39,020 nucleotides of DNA, from assembly GCA_026417275.1 (NCBI GenBank), contig JAOADO010000009.1, positions 1 to 39,020 of the forward strand. The letters run 5' to 3'. Under the pieces are notes generated by a model that had not been told where the DNA came from, ran no database searches, and was given only the letters and a program-made list of their open reading frames with translations. Within the stretch, counting starts at the first letter, position 1. Every line of letters begins with the position of its first letter. Both the position numbers and the translations under genes were made by a program. This DNA comes from Verrucomicrobiia bacterium (GTDB lineage: Bacteria > Verrucomicrobiota > Verrucomicrobiae > Limisphaerales > JAKPVM01). Positions 15,381 through 25,500 of this stretch are shown here, piece after piece.

Positions 15381-16469
15381 ATGGATCATGTAAAATTGCA
15401 CATACCGGGACCGGTTGAAGTAAGCGAAAAGACGTTTAAGGCTTTTTGCAAGCCGATGATTGGGCATCGGAGCCAGGCGTTCAAAGACCTTTACGGGCGA
15501 ATTCAACCAAAATTACAGTTGCTCCTTTATACAAAACAATTGGTCTATTTGAGCACATCGTCTGCCTGGGGTGTGATGGAAGGAGCAATTCGCAATCTTG
15601 TCTCCAAAAAGGTCCTGAACTGTATGTGTGGTGCTTTCTCGGATAAATGGTACGACGTTTCCAAACGTTGCGGCAAGGAAGCAGAGCCGTTGCAATTTGA
15701 TTGGGGCTCGCCAGTCAGAGCAGAAGCGATTGATAAAAAACTCGCCACCGGACAATTTGACGCAATAACGGTGATTCATAATGAAACTTCGACCGGCGTG
15801 ATGAGTCCCATTTATGAAATTGCGGAACTCAAGAAGAAGTATCCTGATGTGATGTTCATTGTGGACGCAGTAAGTTCGATGACGGGAGTAAAACTTGAGT
15901 TTGACAAACTCGGGATAGACGTTTTGCTTGCTGGAACACAAAAAGCCTTTGCCATACCTCCAGGTATGACGATTTTCGTCTGCTCCAGACAGGCACTCGA
16001 AAAGGCGGCGACAATCAAAGACCGCGGCTATTACTTCGACTTTGTTGAATTCCAGAAAAATGCCGAGCAAAACATGACTCCCAGCACGCCAAGCATAGCA
16101 CACGTTTACGCTCTTGAATACAAGCTCGAAGAATTTTTTGCAGAGGGACTCGAGAATCGTTTTGCCAGACATCAAAAACTTGCACAGATGACACGCGATT
16201 GGGCGGCAAAACACGGCTTCACGCTATTTCCGGAAAAAGGCTTTGAGTCCGTCACTCTTACCTGCGTGAACAATGGCGCAAAACCGGGTGGTCGTGTTGT
16301 GGATGTGCCCAAACTGCAAAAACTTGTAAAAGAACAGGGTTTTCTGATTGATGGAGGTTATGGAAAGATTAAAGGCACCACCTTCCGTATATCCAATATG
16401 GGCGATGAAACCGAAGAGACCATGAAACAACTCTACGATGCCCTGGATAATGCGATGAAGCAGTTATAA
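15381..16469 (+). CDS. Class V aminotransferase (alanine-glyoxylate / serine-pyruvate type)
   Basis: The 362-residue PLP enzyme begins MDHVKLHIPGPVEVSEKTF, the N-terminus typical of the serine-glyoxylate / alanine-glyoxylate branch. The PLP aspartate is D162 in FIVDAVSSM and the Schiff-base lysine is K188 in LAGTQKAFAIPPGM. Substrate motifs GHRS and THxG-like TSTGVMSP are visible. It probably moves the amino group of serine or alanine to glyoxylate or pyruvate, and in some bacteria serves the serA-linked serine pathway. No neighbour indicates which. ATG 15381 is chosen over TTG 15357; GGAA lies about 12 bases upstream. It is divergent from batD-batE. Confidence 0.9.
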   Translation: MDHVKLHIPGPVEVSEKTFKAFCKPMIGHRSQAFKDLYGRIQPKLQLLLYTKQLVYLSTSSAWGVMEGAIRNLVSKKVLNCMCGAFSDKWYDVSKRCGKEAEPLQFDWGSPVRAEAIDKKLATGQFDAITVIHNETSTGVMSPIYEIAELKKKYPDVMFIVDAVSSMTGVKLEFDKLGIDVLLAGTQKAFAIPPGMTIFVCSRQALEKAATIKDRGYYFDFVEFQKNAEQNMTPSTPSIAHVYALEYKLEEFFAEGLENRFARHQKLAQMTRDWAAKHGFTLFPEKGFESVTLTCVNNGAKPGGRVVDVPKLQKLVKEQGFLIDGGYGKIKGTTFRISNMGDETEETMKQLYDALDNAMKQL

Positions 16470-16608
16470 AATTGCGGGTTACGATTTGAATTAAAATAAT
16501 TTACGGTTATGCTCTGATTTTCTCCGATTTCGGGGAATTTAAATAGTGGAGTCGGGGTGTTTTTTTTATGAAAAATTAAGGATGCATATGTGTACAAGTT
16601 AATCCGTT

Positions 16609-17820
16609 TTAAATAACTTCGGAATTAAAACACAAGTTTTTCCACCCCTCTATTTCTGAAACACAACCGAGGTCTGTCAAATAATCATTATCCACCGAAC
16701 TGTCGCCGGGACAGTAATTATCAAAGGATTTTTCATTCGCGAAAGCATTTGCAATGTGAACTGCTGTAAGCGGCGAAAACTCTTTAGAAAAACAAGATTG
16801 CGGGTTGTGATGTGCTGCTATCGCCTCAAGTATCGAAAGGGGAATCCCCCATAAACACAATAAACATCCGGCAAGTTCCGCATGGGTGAAACCAAGAACG
16901 GACTTTTCTGCAAAGCGAAGCGATGTATGATTTGATATTGCGGTTGAAATTATTTCTTTAAACTCTTCGGGTTTATTTGAGGCAATTAACAAAACTCCAA
17001 CATCGTGCAAAATACCCGCTGTAAAGCTCGCGTCGGCAAGTTTTGTATCGCGCGTTTTATCAATGGCAATCTGTCTGGCGTAAGAAGCAGTGAACATGGA
17101 GTGTTTCCAGAAACGCTCGATGGAAAACCATGGAATCTTCTGCTGGTCAAATTGAAATGCAAACCTGCTGGACAGAACAAACGCCTTTATACGTTCCACT
17201 CCCAACTGCATTACTGCTTCAAACGGCGAAGACACAGGCTCGCGCAGACCTATAATAGCCGAGTTTGCGAGTTTCAGTATCATCGCGCAAAGCGAAGGGT
17301 CCTCTGAAAGGCAACTGGCAATGTCTTCTGCGTCAGTGTTTATGTCGTTAAGAAGATTTAAAACCCGCAAATACACAAATGGGACAGTTGGAATATCGCG
17401 CATTTGAGACAAAACCACGTTGATTTGTTTAAATCTAATCCAATCGGAAAAAAACACCATCCTACAGATTGTATCGGCAATCACCGCTTCGGATTGCTGT
17501 TTCCACAAACACGCGGGTTGTCCGCCGTGTATTTCCGACAAAATTTGCTTTAGATGAAAAGGTTTGGTCCCATCTGCCCATAAAAATTTAAAAATCGATG
17601 GAAAATCGGCGTTTAGATTGTTGATGAATTCGACAATTTCTGACTTTGGCAAATCGGCATCCAATATAATAGTATGGGTGAAATTCAATGTAGGAAAATC
17701 CACTTCATTCAAGGTCTTTTTAAGGACCATTAAATCAGGACGAATCTCGCGAATGTTTTTTATCAATTCTTCAATTCGTTCTGAATTCTCCAAAACCACG
17801 ATTATTAGAACATTTTCCAT
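16609..17820 (-). CDS. HDOD-domain protein with degenerate receiver-like N-terminus
   Basis: The 403-residue protein starts MENVLIIVVLENSERIEELI, resembling a response-regulator fold but without convincing phospho-acceptor chemistry (TIILDADLP is the nearest match to the active aspartate strand). A linker (about 105-140) leads to an HDOD domain (about 140-340) with SQMRDIPTVPFVYLRVLNLL and AGILHDVGVLL. HDOD proteins are HD-like signalling domains that usually lack phosphodiesterase activity and help regulate motility or division. The start ATG 17820 has GGTG seven bases upstream; GTG 17826 and TTG 17829 are possible. It appears monocistronic. Confidence 0.82.
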   Translation of the reverse strand: MENVLIIVVLENSERIEELIKNIREIRPDLMVLKKTLNEVDFPTLNFTHTIILDADLPKSEIVEFINNLNADFPSIFKFLWADGTKPFHLKQILSEIHGGQPACLWKQQSEAVIADTICRMVFFSDWIRFKQINVVLSQMRDIPTVPFVYLRVLNLLNDINTDAEDIASCLSEDPSLCAMILKLANSAIIGLREPVSSPFEAVMQLGVERIKAFVLSSRFAFQFDQQKIPWFSIERFWKHSMFTASYARQIAIDKTRDTKLADASFTAGILHDVGVLLIASNKPEEFKEIISTAISNHTSLRFAEKSVLGFTHAELAGCLLCLWGIPLSILEAIAAHHNPQSCFSKEFSPLTAVHIANAFANEKSFDNYCPGDSSVDNDYLTDLGCVSEIEGWKNLCFNSEVI

Positions 17821-18196
17821 TATCACCAAGCCGAAATCTTCAAATTTTCACAATCACTCTCTCAGATAACTATAAAACCAGTTTACATAAAAACAACACT
17901 TTTATATGCAACAAATCATAAATCCGAAATTTATATTAGAACTTCAAGTTCGGTGTGTATTTTGGGGAACCAGAAAATTAGAGAAATGCATTAAAATCTT
18001 CCCGAGTGCAAGGACTCAATTTTTGATTTATCAAAGGCATTTAGTAATATGTGTTGATAACATTAGAAAACGCTACTTGTTCTTTAATCGGACGCAGTCC
18101 CAGTTTAAAGGGAGTTTTAATTTGATTTTAATTCAATTGTAACTTGGCTCTTAATATTTTTTTCTGGGATTGAAAAAGAAAAGAGACTATCAGTTT
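17821..18196. other. Gap between HDOD gene and rfbG, no supported gene
   Basis: This AT-rich stretch holds one plus-strand frame (17906-18142, 78 codons) with no ribosome binding site, odd composition and no recognised domain. No terminator, tRNA or strong repeat was found. It may simply be the spacer upstream of the HDOD gene and downstream of rfbG. Confidence 0.4.
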
Positions 18197-19294
18197 TTAT
18201 CTTGTCCACACCTGTCCTGTTCTTCTGGCGTCGTCGCAATATTGTTCAATCTGGTGGATTGAATAACCCATCATCTGGCTTTCCTTGATTTGATGACGTC
18301 GGAGATACCAATCGGCTGACTGATAAACGCTCTTTGCAAAATCCCAAGTGGATTTCCATTTTAAAACATTGAATGCTTTATCTGACGCAACATAGAGGTA
18401 CGTTGCTTCATGAGGGGCGTTTTTTTCCTCAACATGTCTCCATTCGCCGTGCCATGTTTTCAGAATTTCTTCGACAAGTTCCTTTACTGTCCGATTTGAA
18501 GCAAGCGGCGGACCAAAATTAAAGGCGCCAACGTATTGAGAACCCTTGTCTGATTTTTGTAGACATGCTCCAAGCCAGAGATATCCACTTAAACAATCAA
18601 GGACATGTTGCCAGGGGCGCGTGGCATCCGGATTTCGAACGGGTATTGGTTTGCCTGCGATTAGCGCACGAACGGCATCTGGCACAATTCTATCCTTTGC
18701 GTAATCGCCTCCGCCAATCACGTTCCCTGCCCTGCCGGTTGCAATCTTTCCAAGACGACTTTCTTCCATGAAATAACTTCGATACCACGCATGTGTTACA
18801 ATCTCCGCCGCGGCTTTGCTCGCGGAATAAGGATCATATCCGCCGAGAGCGTCTACCTCCCTATAACCGTATTCCCAACCGCGGTTTTCATAGCATTTGT
18901 CGCTGGTTATCACCAGAATATCGCAAGGAATATTCTCTATTCTAACAGATTCAAGAAGGTTCACAGTCCCAATTATATTTGTGTGAACTGTTTCGAGCGG
19001 TTTTTCGTAGCCAACGCGCACAAGCGATTGCGCCGCAAGGTGGAATATAAAATCTGGTTTTATCTTTTTAATTGCAGAACGAATTGACTCGCAGTTTGAA
19101 ATATCGCCGTTGATTTCCCCCGCGAATATTCTCCGGTCAAGAATTTCGTAAAACGATGGCTCTGTAGGAACACCATTGGAAAAGCCCCACACCTTCGCCC
19201 CAAGTTCATTCAGCCAGAGCGAAAGCCATCCGCCTTTGAACCCAGTATGCCCCGTTACTAAAACAACTTTATCTTTGTAAATATTGTTGAACAT
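18197..19294 (-). CDS. rfbG: CDP-glucose 4,6-dehydratase
   Basis: The 365-residue protein is an extended short-chain dehydrogenase. It has the NAD-binding TGHTGFKGGWLSLWL (14-28), the TSDK motif (130-133) and catalytic YSASK (Y156, K160) in GGYDPYSASK. TGHTGFKG and the EYGYREVDALGGYDPYS segment are typical of CDP-glucose 4,6-dehydratase rather than dTDP-glucose dehydratase. The product, CDP-4-keto-6-deoxyglucose, feeds 3,6-dideoxyhexoses or related O-antigen sugars. The usual partner rfbF (CDP-glucose synthase) is not in the window, so the gene looks isolated here. Start ATG 19294 is well supported. Confidence 0.93.
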   Translation of the reverse strand: MFNNIYKDKVVLVTGHTGFKGGWLSLWLNELGAKVWGFSNGVPTEPSFYEILDRRIFAGEINGDISNCESIRSAIKKIKPDFIFHLAAQSLVRVGYEKPLETVHTNIIGTVNLLESVRIENIPCDILVITSDKCYENRGWEYGYREVDALGGYDPYSASKAAAEIVTHAWYRSYFMEESRLGKIATGRAGNVIGGGDYAKDRIVPDAVRALIAGKPIPVRNPDATRPWQHVLDCLSGYLWLGACLQKSDKGSQYVGAFNFGPPLASNRTVKELVEEILKTWHGEWRHVEEKNAPHEATYLYVASDKAFNVLKWKSTWDFAKSVYQSADWYLRRHQIKESQMMGYSIHQIEQYCDDARRTGQVWTR

Positions 19295-19473
19295 TTATCT
19301 TAAAAAGTTAACGAAAAACTCGCCATTTTTGCAATTTAATAAATTAACGTGGTTTTATCAGAACATCTTATAATTGGCTAAATGATAAAATTTGAATTTA
19401 TTTTGGGCTTTTCAAATCTAATCATTTGTAGAAAATATTGCTGTTAATTTAAATCAGCAAAAAGGAATAAAAT

Positions 19474-20349
19474 ATGAAGAAGATAAATCTTTTGATTAAG
19501 ACAATTGGAACTGTGGTTGCGGCAGTTGCAGTCGCCGCCAACGTGAACGCCGTTGTAAAAATCTCCGATGAATATAAGACTGGCGGTTTTGCCATCGGTT
19601 GCCAGGCTTACACATTCAACAGGTTTTCTGTGTTCGAAGCCATTGAAAAGACAGCCGAAGCAGGCGGAAAAGTTATTGAATTTTTCCCTGGTCAGCGTTT
19701 GAGCAAAGAAGAACCAAATGTTAAGTTTGACCACAACGCTTCAGATGAAGTCATTGCAAAGGTCAAAGAAAAACTCGCAAAACATAATGTAAAAGCTGTT
19801 AATTACGGGGTTGTTGGCATTCCCAAAGATGAAAACGGCGCACGGAAAATTTTTGAGTTTGCCAAAAAGATGGACATTCGCGCCATCACCACCGAATCCA
19901 CAGACGCAATTGACACAATTGAAAAGCTTGTCAAGGAATATGACATTTGCGTTGGTTATCACAATCATCCGCGTCAACCAAATAATCCAAATTACAAAGT
20001 CTGGGATCCGAACTACATCGCTGAATTGGTCAAAGGAAGAGACTCACGGATTGGAGCCGCGGCGGACACTGGACACTGGCTCCGTTCTAACCTCAAACCA
20101 GTCGAATGTTTACAGATTCTCAAAGGAAGACTTATCAGCGTTCACCTGAAAGACCTTCATCAGATGGGTCCCGGCGCACACGATGTTCCATACGGCACAG
20201 GGGTTGCTGATGTTAAATCCATCCTCGATGAGTTAAAAGCACAAAAATTTGATGGAAATATTTCAATTGAATACGAATACAACTGGGACAACAACGTTCC
20301 GGAAGTTAAAAAGTGCATTGATTTTGTTCGCGAATATGGGAAGAAATAA
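19474..20349 (+). CDS. Secreted sugar phosphate isomerase/epimerase-like TIM barrel
   Basis: The 291-residue product has a signal peptide (MKKINLLIKTIGTVVAAVAV, ending NVNA) and an AP-endonuclease-2 / xylose isomerase-like barrel. Candidate metal ligands are E69 (VIEFFPG), E141, H163 and H165 (GYHNHP), D198 and H201 (AADTGHW), H224 (SVHLKDLH) and E266 or E268 (IEYEYN). Such enzymes isomerise or epimerise sugars or polyols, or hydrate inosose. Exported versions are frequent in Planctomycetes and Verrucomicrobia, often with GFO/IDH partners, none here. AAGGAA precedes the ATG by seven bases. A strong terminator follows. Confidence 0.88.
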   Translation: MKKINLLIKTIGTVVAAVAVAANVNAVVKISDEYKTGGFAIGCQAYTFNRFSVFEAIEKTAEAGGKVIEFFPGQRLSKEEPNVKFDHNASDEVIAKVKEKLAKHNVKAVNYGVVGIPKDENGARKIFEFAKKMDIRAITTESTDAIDTIEKLVKEYDICVGYHNHPRQPNNPNYKVWDPNYIAELVKGRDSRIGAAADTGHWLRSNLKPVECLQILKGRLISVHLKDLHQMGPGAHDVPYGTGVADVKSILDELKAQKFDGNISIEYEYNWDNNVPEVKKCIDFVREYGKK

Positions 20350-20373
20350 CAGATAAAAATTTAACAAAAAAGC

Positions 20374-20406
20374 AAAAGGCTGTCTGTTCAGACAGCCTTT
20401 TTTATT
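20374..20406. terminator. Bidirectional rho-independent terminator
   Basis: AAAAGGCTGTCTG (20374-20386) and CAGACAGCCTTTT (20389-20401) form a perfect 13-bp stem with a 2-base loop, followed by TTTATTTT on the plus strand and by TGCTTTTTTG on the minus strand. It lies between convergent genes: the sugar isomerase-like gene (plus) and the radical SAM gene (minus). Confidence 0.93.
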
Positions 20407-20480
20407 TTCATACTTTTACATCAGGACATTTCCCTATACGGGACGATAATTCAGATTCAAGTCATCTCTCAAGAGCAATT

Positions 20481-21353
20481 TTATGGAAACTCGTAAACTG
20501 TGAGCCCTGTCTTGTTCCTAATTGCATCAGCAATTCTCGCAAGTTCATCCGGCGTTAATTTTGTGGCATACGGCTCCGGTGTTGGACGGGCAACGGTGTA
20601 TGCGTGGACTTCCTTAATTTTTGCGCTATTTGCCACAAGTTCATTTAAACGATGGCAGTATTCTTCGAGTTCTTCCTTGGACATCATCTGACTATGAATT
20701 TTTAAAAACAAACTCTGTATTATAATTGGTCGCTCGCGGGCAGTCAGAAGCAAGTTGTCGAGTATGCGGCTAAATTTAATGTTTGAACGGTTCACGAGTT
20801 TGTAATATTGCTCTGTACCAGCGTCAAGTTTTCCCCAGATTTCTCCGTTGTTTTCGTCCATGATTTTCAACCCTTTTCGTACATCCTCTTTGTCCAAGCC
20901 AGCCGCGTTTGTAATTAAAACAATTTTTGTAGAAACAAGATTCTCTTTTTTGCGCACATCGGCGGCAATCTGCACAAACTCGGAAAAATTGGGAATCATT
21001 GTCGGTTCGCCGTCGCCACTGAATGCAAAATCTTTGATTTCTGATAAATTGTCGCTGGCAAAACGTGGGTCTTTGTTCAGTCCGCCGTTTTTAAAAAACC
21101 TTACCATCTCCTCCAGTTCGGCGCAGACAATTGCCGGGTCAAGATGTTTAACACGAGGAGGATTGATTCTATCCACCTCGCAGTAAACGCAGTCGAAATT
21201 ACAAATCTTGTCGGGGTTTAAGTTAATTCCAATGGAAAGTCCGCGCGAGCGACGCGAAATCACCGGGTAAACATAAAGGAAAGTGAAATAATTCCGCCTG
21301 TGGTCTCTAACCGCCGCTGAGTGGACTCCATCGTTTTTCAATTTTTCATCCAT
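20481..21353 (-). CDS. Radical SAM protein (COG0731-like Fe-S oxidoreductase)
   Basis: The 290-residue protein has the radical SAM cluster motif CxxxCxxC at C51, C55 and C58 in KICNFDCVYCEV, and FSGDGEPTMIP as the GGE-like SAM-binding strand. The segment SRGLSIGINLNP ahead of the cysteines is typical of the COG0731 family, related in sequence to the TYW1 radical domain. Substrate is unknown; members are often annotated as cofactor or tRNA-modification enzymes, but this one has no flavodoxin domain. The gene starts 30 bases after fabI and probably shares its transcript. It has no obvious functional tie to fatty-acid synthesis. Confidence 0.85.
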   Translation of the reverse strand: MDEKLKNDGVHSAAVRDHRRNYFTFLYVYPVISRRSRGLSIGINLNPDKICNFDCVYCEVDRINPPRVKHLDPAIVCAELEEMVRFFKNGGLNKDPRFASDNLSEIKDFAFSGDGEPTMIPNFSEFVQIAADVRKKENLVSTKIVLITNAAGLDKEDVRKGLKIMDENNGEIWGKLDAGTEQYYKLVNRSNIKFSRILDNLLLTARERPIIIQSLFLKIHSQMMSKEELEEYCHRLNELVANSAKIKEVHAYTVARPTPEPYATKLTPDELARIADAIRNKTGLTVYEFP

Positions 21354-21383
21354 TGATTAATAATAACATCCGTCCCGCATTTT

Positions 21384-22154
21384 TCACATCCCCATAATCT
21401 GATAGCCGCAATCAACGTAAATCACCTGACCTGTGATTGCAGCCGCGCCGTCGCTGGCAAGGAAAACGCCCGTAGCAGCGAGTTCTTCTGGCGTTATATT
21501 CCTACGTAGCGGTGAATGCTCTTCGTAATGCTTCAACATCTGGGTAAAACCGGAGATGCCGCGCGCGGCAAGCGTGTTCACAGGACCAGCGCTAATGCAA
21601 TTGACACGGATTTTCTGCGAACCAAGGTCATAGGCAAGGTAACGAGCACTTGCCTCCAGAGCCGCTTTTGCGACCCCCATCACGTTGTAATTAGGAATAA
21701 CCTTTTCCGCTCCATAGTAACTCATTGCAATGACACTCCCACCTTCTGTCATCAACGGCGCCGCCCCGCGCGCAAGCGCAACGAGCGAATAAGCGCTCAC
21801 GTCCAATGCAATTCTGAACGCCTCGCGAGTTGTATCTACAAATTTGCCTTCCAAAGCCTCCTTTGGAGCATATGCCACAGAATGAAGAAGCAGGTGCAAA
21901 ACGCCAAAACGTTTCTTGACTTCATCGAAAACGTTGGTTACCTCGTCCTCTTTTGTGACATCGCATTTGATAAGAGGAACATCGGAACCAAATGTCTCAA
22001 CCAATTCTTCGACATTCTCTTTTATTCTTTCGCCCTGATAAGTAAAGGCGAGTTTTGCGCCTTCTTTTGCCCACGCTTGGGCAATCGCCCATGCAATCGA
22101 GCGCTTGTTAGCAACTCCAAATACAACGCCAGTTTTACCTTCCAATAATCCCAT
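21384..22154 (-). CDS. fabI: Enoyl-[acyl-carrier-protein] reductase FabI
   Basis: The 256-residue SDR enzyme begins MGLLEGKTGVVFGVANKRSIAWA, the FabI NADH-binding start. Catalytic Y156 and K163 sit in IPNYNVMGVAKAAL at the same numbers as in E. coli FabI, with Y146/Y147 in SYYGAE. It performs the last step of each elongation cycle, reducing trans-2-enoyl-ACP. Length is normal. It is the first gene of a probable two-gene unit with the radical SAM protein. The upstream 300-plus bases are shared with smc. Confidence 0.96.
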   Translation of the reverse strand: MGLLEGKTGVVFGVANKRSIAWAIAQAWAKEGAKLAFTYQGERIKENVEELVETFGSDVPLIKCDVTKEDEVTNVFDEVKKRFGVLHLLLHSVAYAPKEALEGKFVDTTREAFRIALDVSAYSLVALARGAAPLMTEGGSVIAMSYYGAEKVIPNYNVMGVAKAALEASARYLAYDLGSQKIRVNCISAGPVNTLAARGISGFTQMLKHYEEHSPLRRNITPEELAATGVFLASDGAAAITGQVIYVDCGYQIMGM

Positions 22155-22539
22155 ATCGAATTTGTTATTCTATTTTCTAATTCAAACTATTTAAAAAAGT
22201 TTTAAACAGCACTCATTAAACTATATCTATAAACTTAAAAGTCTAATAAATTTTTGACTGACACATTCAATAACAACAATAAAAGGGGACTGCCCAGGTT
22301 CAGGTTAAAGCAAGTTTTATTAATTGACAATACAGAAAATTTGTTACTTTAACGTTAAAGTATCCTTTATTTTAAAAATTTTTGCGTTTTTTCTTGATTT
22401 TTGAAATTTTTCATCATAATTTTGAGTTGAAACAAGTCGATTCCTCCTGCCCTGGACAGGAATGGCAAGGGGAAGAACACAATATATTGTGGTTTTTTCT
22501 CTTGCTAATTCTGTAATTATTCTATATTTTGTGCTCAGC
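22155..22539. other. Divergent intergenic region fabI / smc
   Basis: This 385-base AT-rich region has no gene. It contains an 18-bp perfect palindrome (22345-22362), TTGACA (22324-22329), a 14-bp palindrome CACAATATATTGTG (22478-22491) and a short stem TCCTG/CAGGA near 22442-22461. A plus-strand extension of smc to 22462 (MARGRTQYIV...) is open but has no homology to SMC proteins and is not used as the start. Confidence 0.5.
22345..22362. promoter_or_regulatory. 18-bp perfect palindrome upstream of smc/fabI
   Basis: TACTTTAAC (22345-22353) is directly followed by its complement GTTAAAGTA (22354-22362). It lies 16 bases downstream of TTGACA and overlaps where a -10 element for smc would be, the position of a repressor operator. 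A perfect 18-bp palindrome is expected less than once by chance in a window this size. Confidence 0.5.
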
Positions 22540-25500
22540 ATGTATTTAAAGAGTCTTACGTTGTTGGGGTTTAAGTCGTTTGCAGATAAAACGACTTTGA
22601 ATTTTTTACCGGGTGTAACCGCGATTGTAGGACCGAATGGTTGTGGAAAATCGAACATATCTGATGCCATCCGATGGGTGCTCGGGGAGCAATCCGCCAA
22701 GGCGCTGCGCGCCGGCGAGATGGCAGAAGTAATTTTTAACGGTACGGAGACGCGCAAACCGCTTGCGATGGCTGAGGTGTCTCTGACCATTGGCGATATT
22801 GACAAACAACAACTTAAAGCCGCTGGGATTGAACTGGAATTTAACGAAGTCACAATCACACGTCGGGTTTTCCGCGACGGCGCAAGTGAATATTTCATAA
22901 ATAAAATTCCGTGTCGTCTGCGCGATATTCAGCAACTTTTCATGGGAACCGGGGTTGGCAAGGCAAGTTACAGCATCATTGCGCAGGGCAATATCACACA
23001 GATCCTTTCGAGTAAACCTGAGGATAGACGACTGATTTTTGAGGAGGCGGCGGGCATTACCCGTTATAAATCGCAGAAAAAAGAAGCTTTAAAGAAACTT
23101 GAATACACCGACCAGAATCTTCTGCGCGTGTCGGATTTAATTCGAGAGGTAAAACGGCAGATTGGTTCTCTGCAACGTCAGGCTGGTAAGGCACGTCGGT
23201 ATAAACAACTTTCTATAGAACTTCAGCATTTAGAGACTCAATATGCTCGTCATCAGTACGATGTTTTGAATTCCGGGATGGCATCGTTGAGTGAAAAGGC
23301 GCGTGGACTTGAGGCAGAGATTGAAAAATTGAGCCTTGAAGTTCTGCAATTGGAAGATGAAATTGCACGTCAAAGGCAGGAACTTGCGGAGGTTGAAAAA
23401 AATCTTGCTGAATCAAATCGTCGTTCACTCGAATTGAAAGCCGAAATTGAGCGGCATCAGAACCGAATTAACTACAACACCGAGCGAATCGCGGAACTTG
23501 AGCGACAAAATCAAAATGCGATTAACGAAATAACACAGGCGGAGGAACGGCGCTCAGCGGCTCAAAAGGAACTTGAAACTTTGCAAACGAATATTGAGAA
23601 GAGTCAGGCGGCGCTTGAAGAAAAACGACGAATTTTGAATGAAAGACGTTCTGTTCTTTCTCAGGTTGAAAAGGAACTGGTTGACATGCAGAACAATTTG
23701 CGGAACGCACAATCGCAATCCTTCGGTTGTGCTCAGCAGTTATCGAGGTTAAGAAACGAAATTATCTCCATTGAGGCGCGTCAACAAAGCAATTTGACAC
23801 GGTTAGAAAAACTGCATGTTGAAAAATCGCAGATTGAACAGGAACAGACTCAATTAAAAGAGAGGCTCGAAACATTTGCACAATCCGTTGAACAACAGAA
23901 ACAGGAAGCTACAAACAAACGACTTTCTGTAGAAGAATGCCAGAAACGGTTGCAGGAAATACAGGTTCAAGCAAGAGCGATTACGCAGGAACTGGAAAAT
24001 CTTTCACGCCAACAGGCAGGTCAGAGGTCGCGCCTTTCCGTGCTTGAACAACTGGAGCAGGCGCGCGAGGGTTTTAGCGCCGCCGCGGCGGCTGTCCTGA
24101 GACAGTCAAAAAACGTTCTTGGTTCGCTTGCGGATAGAATTCGCGTGCCAGATGAATATATTGTCGCAGTTGAAAGCGCGCTTGGCGCGAACCTGCAGGT
24201 CATTTTGACAGAACATCCGGAAACTGCTTTTCAGATTCTTGATGAACTCACTGCAACAAAGAAGGGGAAGGCAAGCGTTGCGGCGCTCAATCTGCGACCT
24301 GCGGCAGAATATATTGAAAACCATGATTCGTCCGTACACCCAACGGCAAATGAGGAAAACCACGCCACCGCACATCAAAACGGAAAGGTTCATGCGCTGA
24401 GTATTATACAGGCAGACCCAACGGTGAGCCATATTTTGAAAGGTTTGCTCGGAAAAACATACATTGTTCCGGATTTAAAAACCGCGGCGAACGCGTTGCA
24501 AAACGGGCTTGCGGGATGCGATTTTGTTACTCTAAAAGGCGAATTGTTGAACCGTTACGGAATCTTCACCGGAGGATACGCAAATGGCAACGGTTCAGCT
24601 TCTGCACCATCTTCAATTCTTGGTAGAAAGAATCAGATTGCCGTTCTTAAAGACCAGTTGAGCAAGTTGCAAATTCAGATTGACGAGGCACGCGCTAAAC
24701 ACACTGCGTTGACTGATGAACAAAAGACAATAAACCTTGCATTGCAGGATGCGCAGAAACAATTGCGCGAATGCGAAATGACAATTGCCCAGCGCGAAGG
24801 CGAGTTCAAGGCACTTCAAAACGCCCTGCGGCTGATGATGCAACGGCGCGAAAATGTGGACTTTGAAATTGAATCCATCCAGAAAGACAACGCAAAAGCG
24901 GTCGAGAGGAAGAACGAACTCTCCGCAAAGGTCTCTGAACTGGAACGGCTTGAACAGGAGGCGTCACAAAAAATTGCCGCTTTAAACACCACTATTGAAG
25001 AAGCGCGGCAAAGGAGGGATGCGGCAAATACGGCGTTGACTGAAGCCAAAGTCTCGCTGGCATCCGAAGAACAACTCTTTGCCGCTTATTGCCGTCAAAA
25101 AGACCCTCTACAAACCCGCATTAAAGAACTGACCCAACTTGCCGAACAGAGAAAAGGCGAAATATCAAGGATTCTTGAGCGCAGACAGCAATATACGATT
25201 GAGATTGAAGAATCGCGGCAGACGATTGAGCGCCTTTCCCACGAGCGCGAACAGGCAAACCATCAAACGACTTCCTTGTTTGAATTAAAATCGCGGCTGG
25301 AATCTGAAATAAATGAAAGAGAAAATCGTTTAAAAGAGGCTCGTTCAACTCTCGCAAACTTGCAACAGCAGAGAAATAACATCGAGATTGAGTTGACGCA
25401 GAAACGGATGACGATTCAGAACATCTGTGAACGGATTTATCAGAAATATCAAGTGCGAGTCGAAGAGGTAAGAAGCGAGTGTATAACAATTACAATTGCC

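Noticed and set aside
15513..16214. Long minus-strand open frame (233 codons) inside the aminotransferase gene
   Set aside because: Antisense shadow of the class V aminotransferase, with low-complexity, cysteine- and histidine-rich composition and no homology by eye.
16530..16570. Terminator-like GC stem after the aminotransferase gene
   Set aside because: The T-run at about 16559 is preceded only by weak 4-bp pairings, not a convincing stem.
17906..18142. Plus-strand frame of 78 codons in the gap before rfbG
   Set aside because: It has an ATG but no ribosome binding site, no known domain and an AT-driven composition.
21516..22148. Long open frame (210 codons) on the plus strand opposite fabI
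   Set aside because: It is antisense to a well-supported FabI whose catalytic residues align exactly with E. coli; it has no recognisable domain or start signals.
22478..22491. 14-bp palindrome CACAATATATTGTG as an independent operator
   Set aside because: A palindrome of this length is expected about twice by chance in such a window; kept only as a note to the stronger 18-bp site.
22462..22539. 26-codon upstream extension of smc
   Set aside because: The SMC fold starts at 22540 (MYLKSL); the extension crosses a palindrome and has no SMC similarity.
22344..22898. Minus-strand open frame (184 codons) over the smc start
   Set aside because: It overlaps the conserved SMC Walker A region and the intergenic palindrome, and its translation resembles no family.
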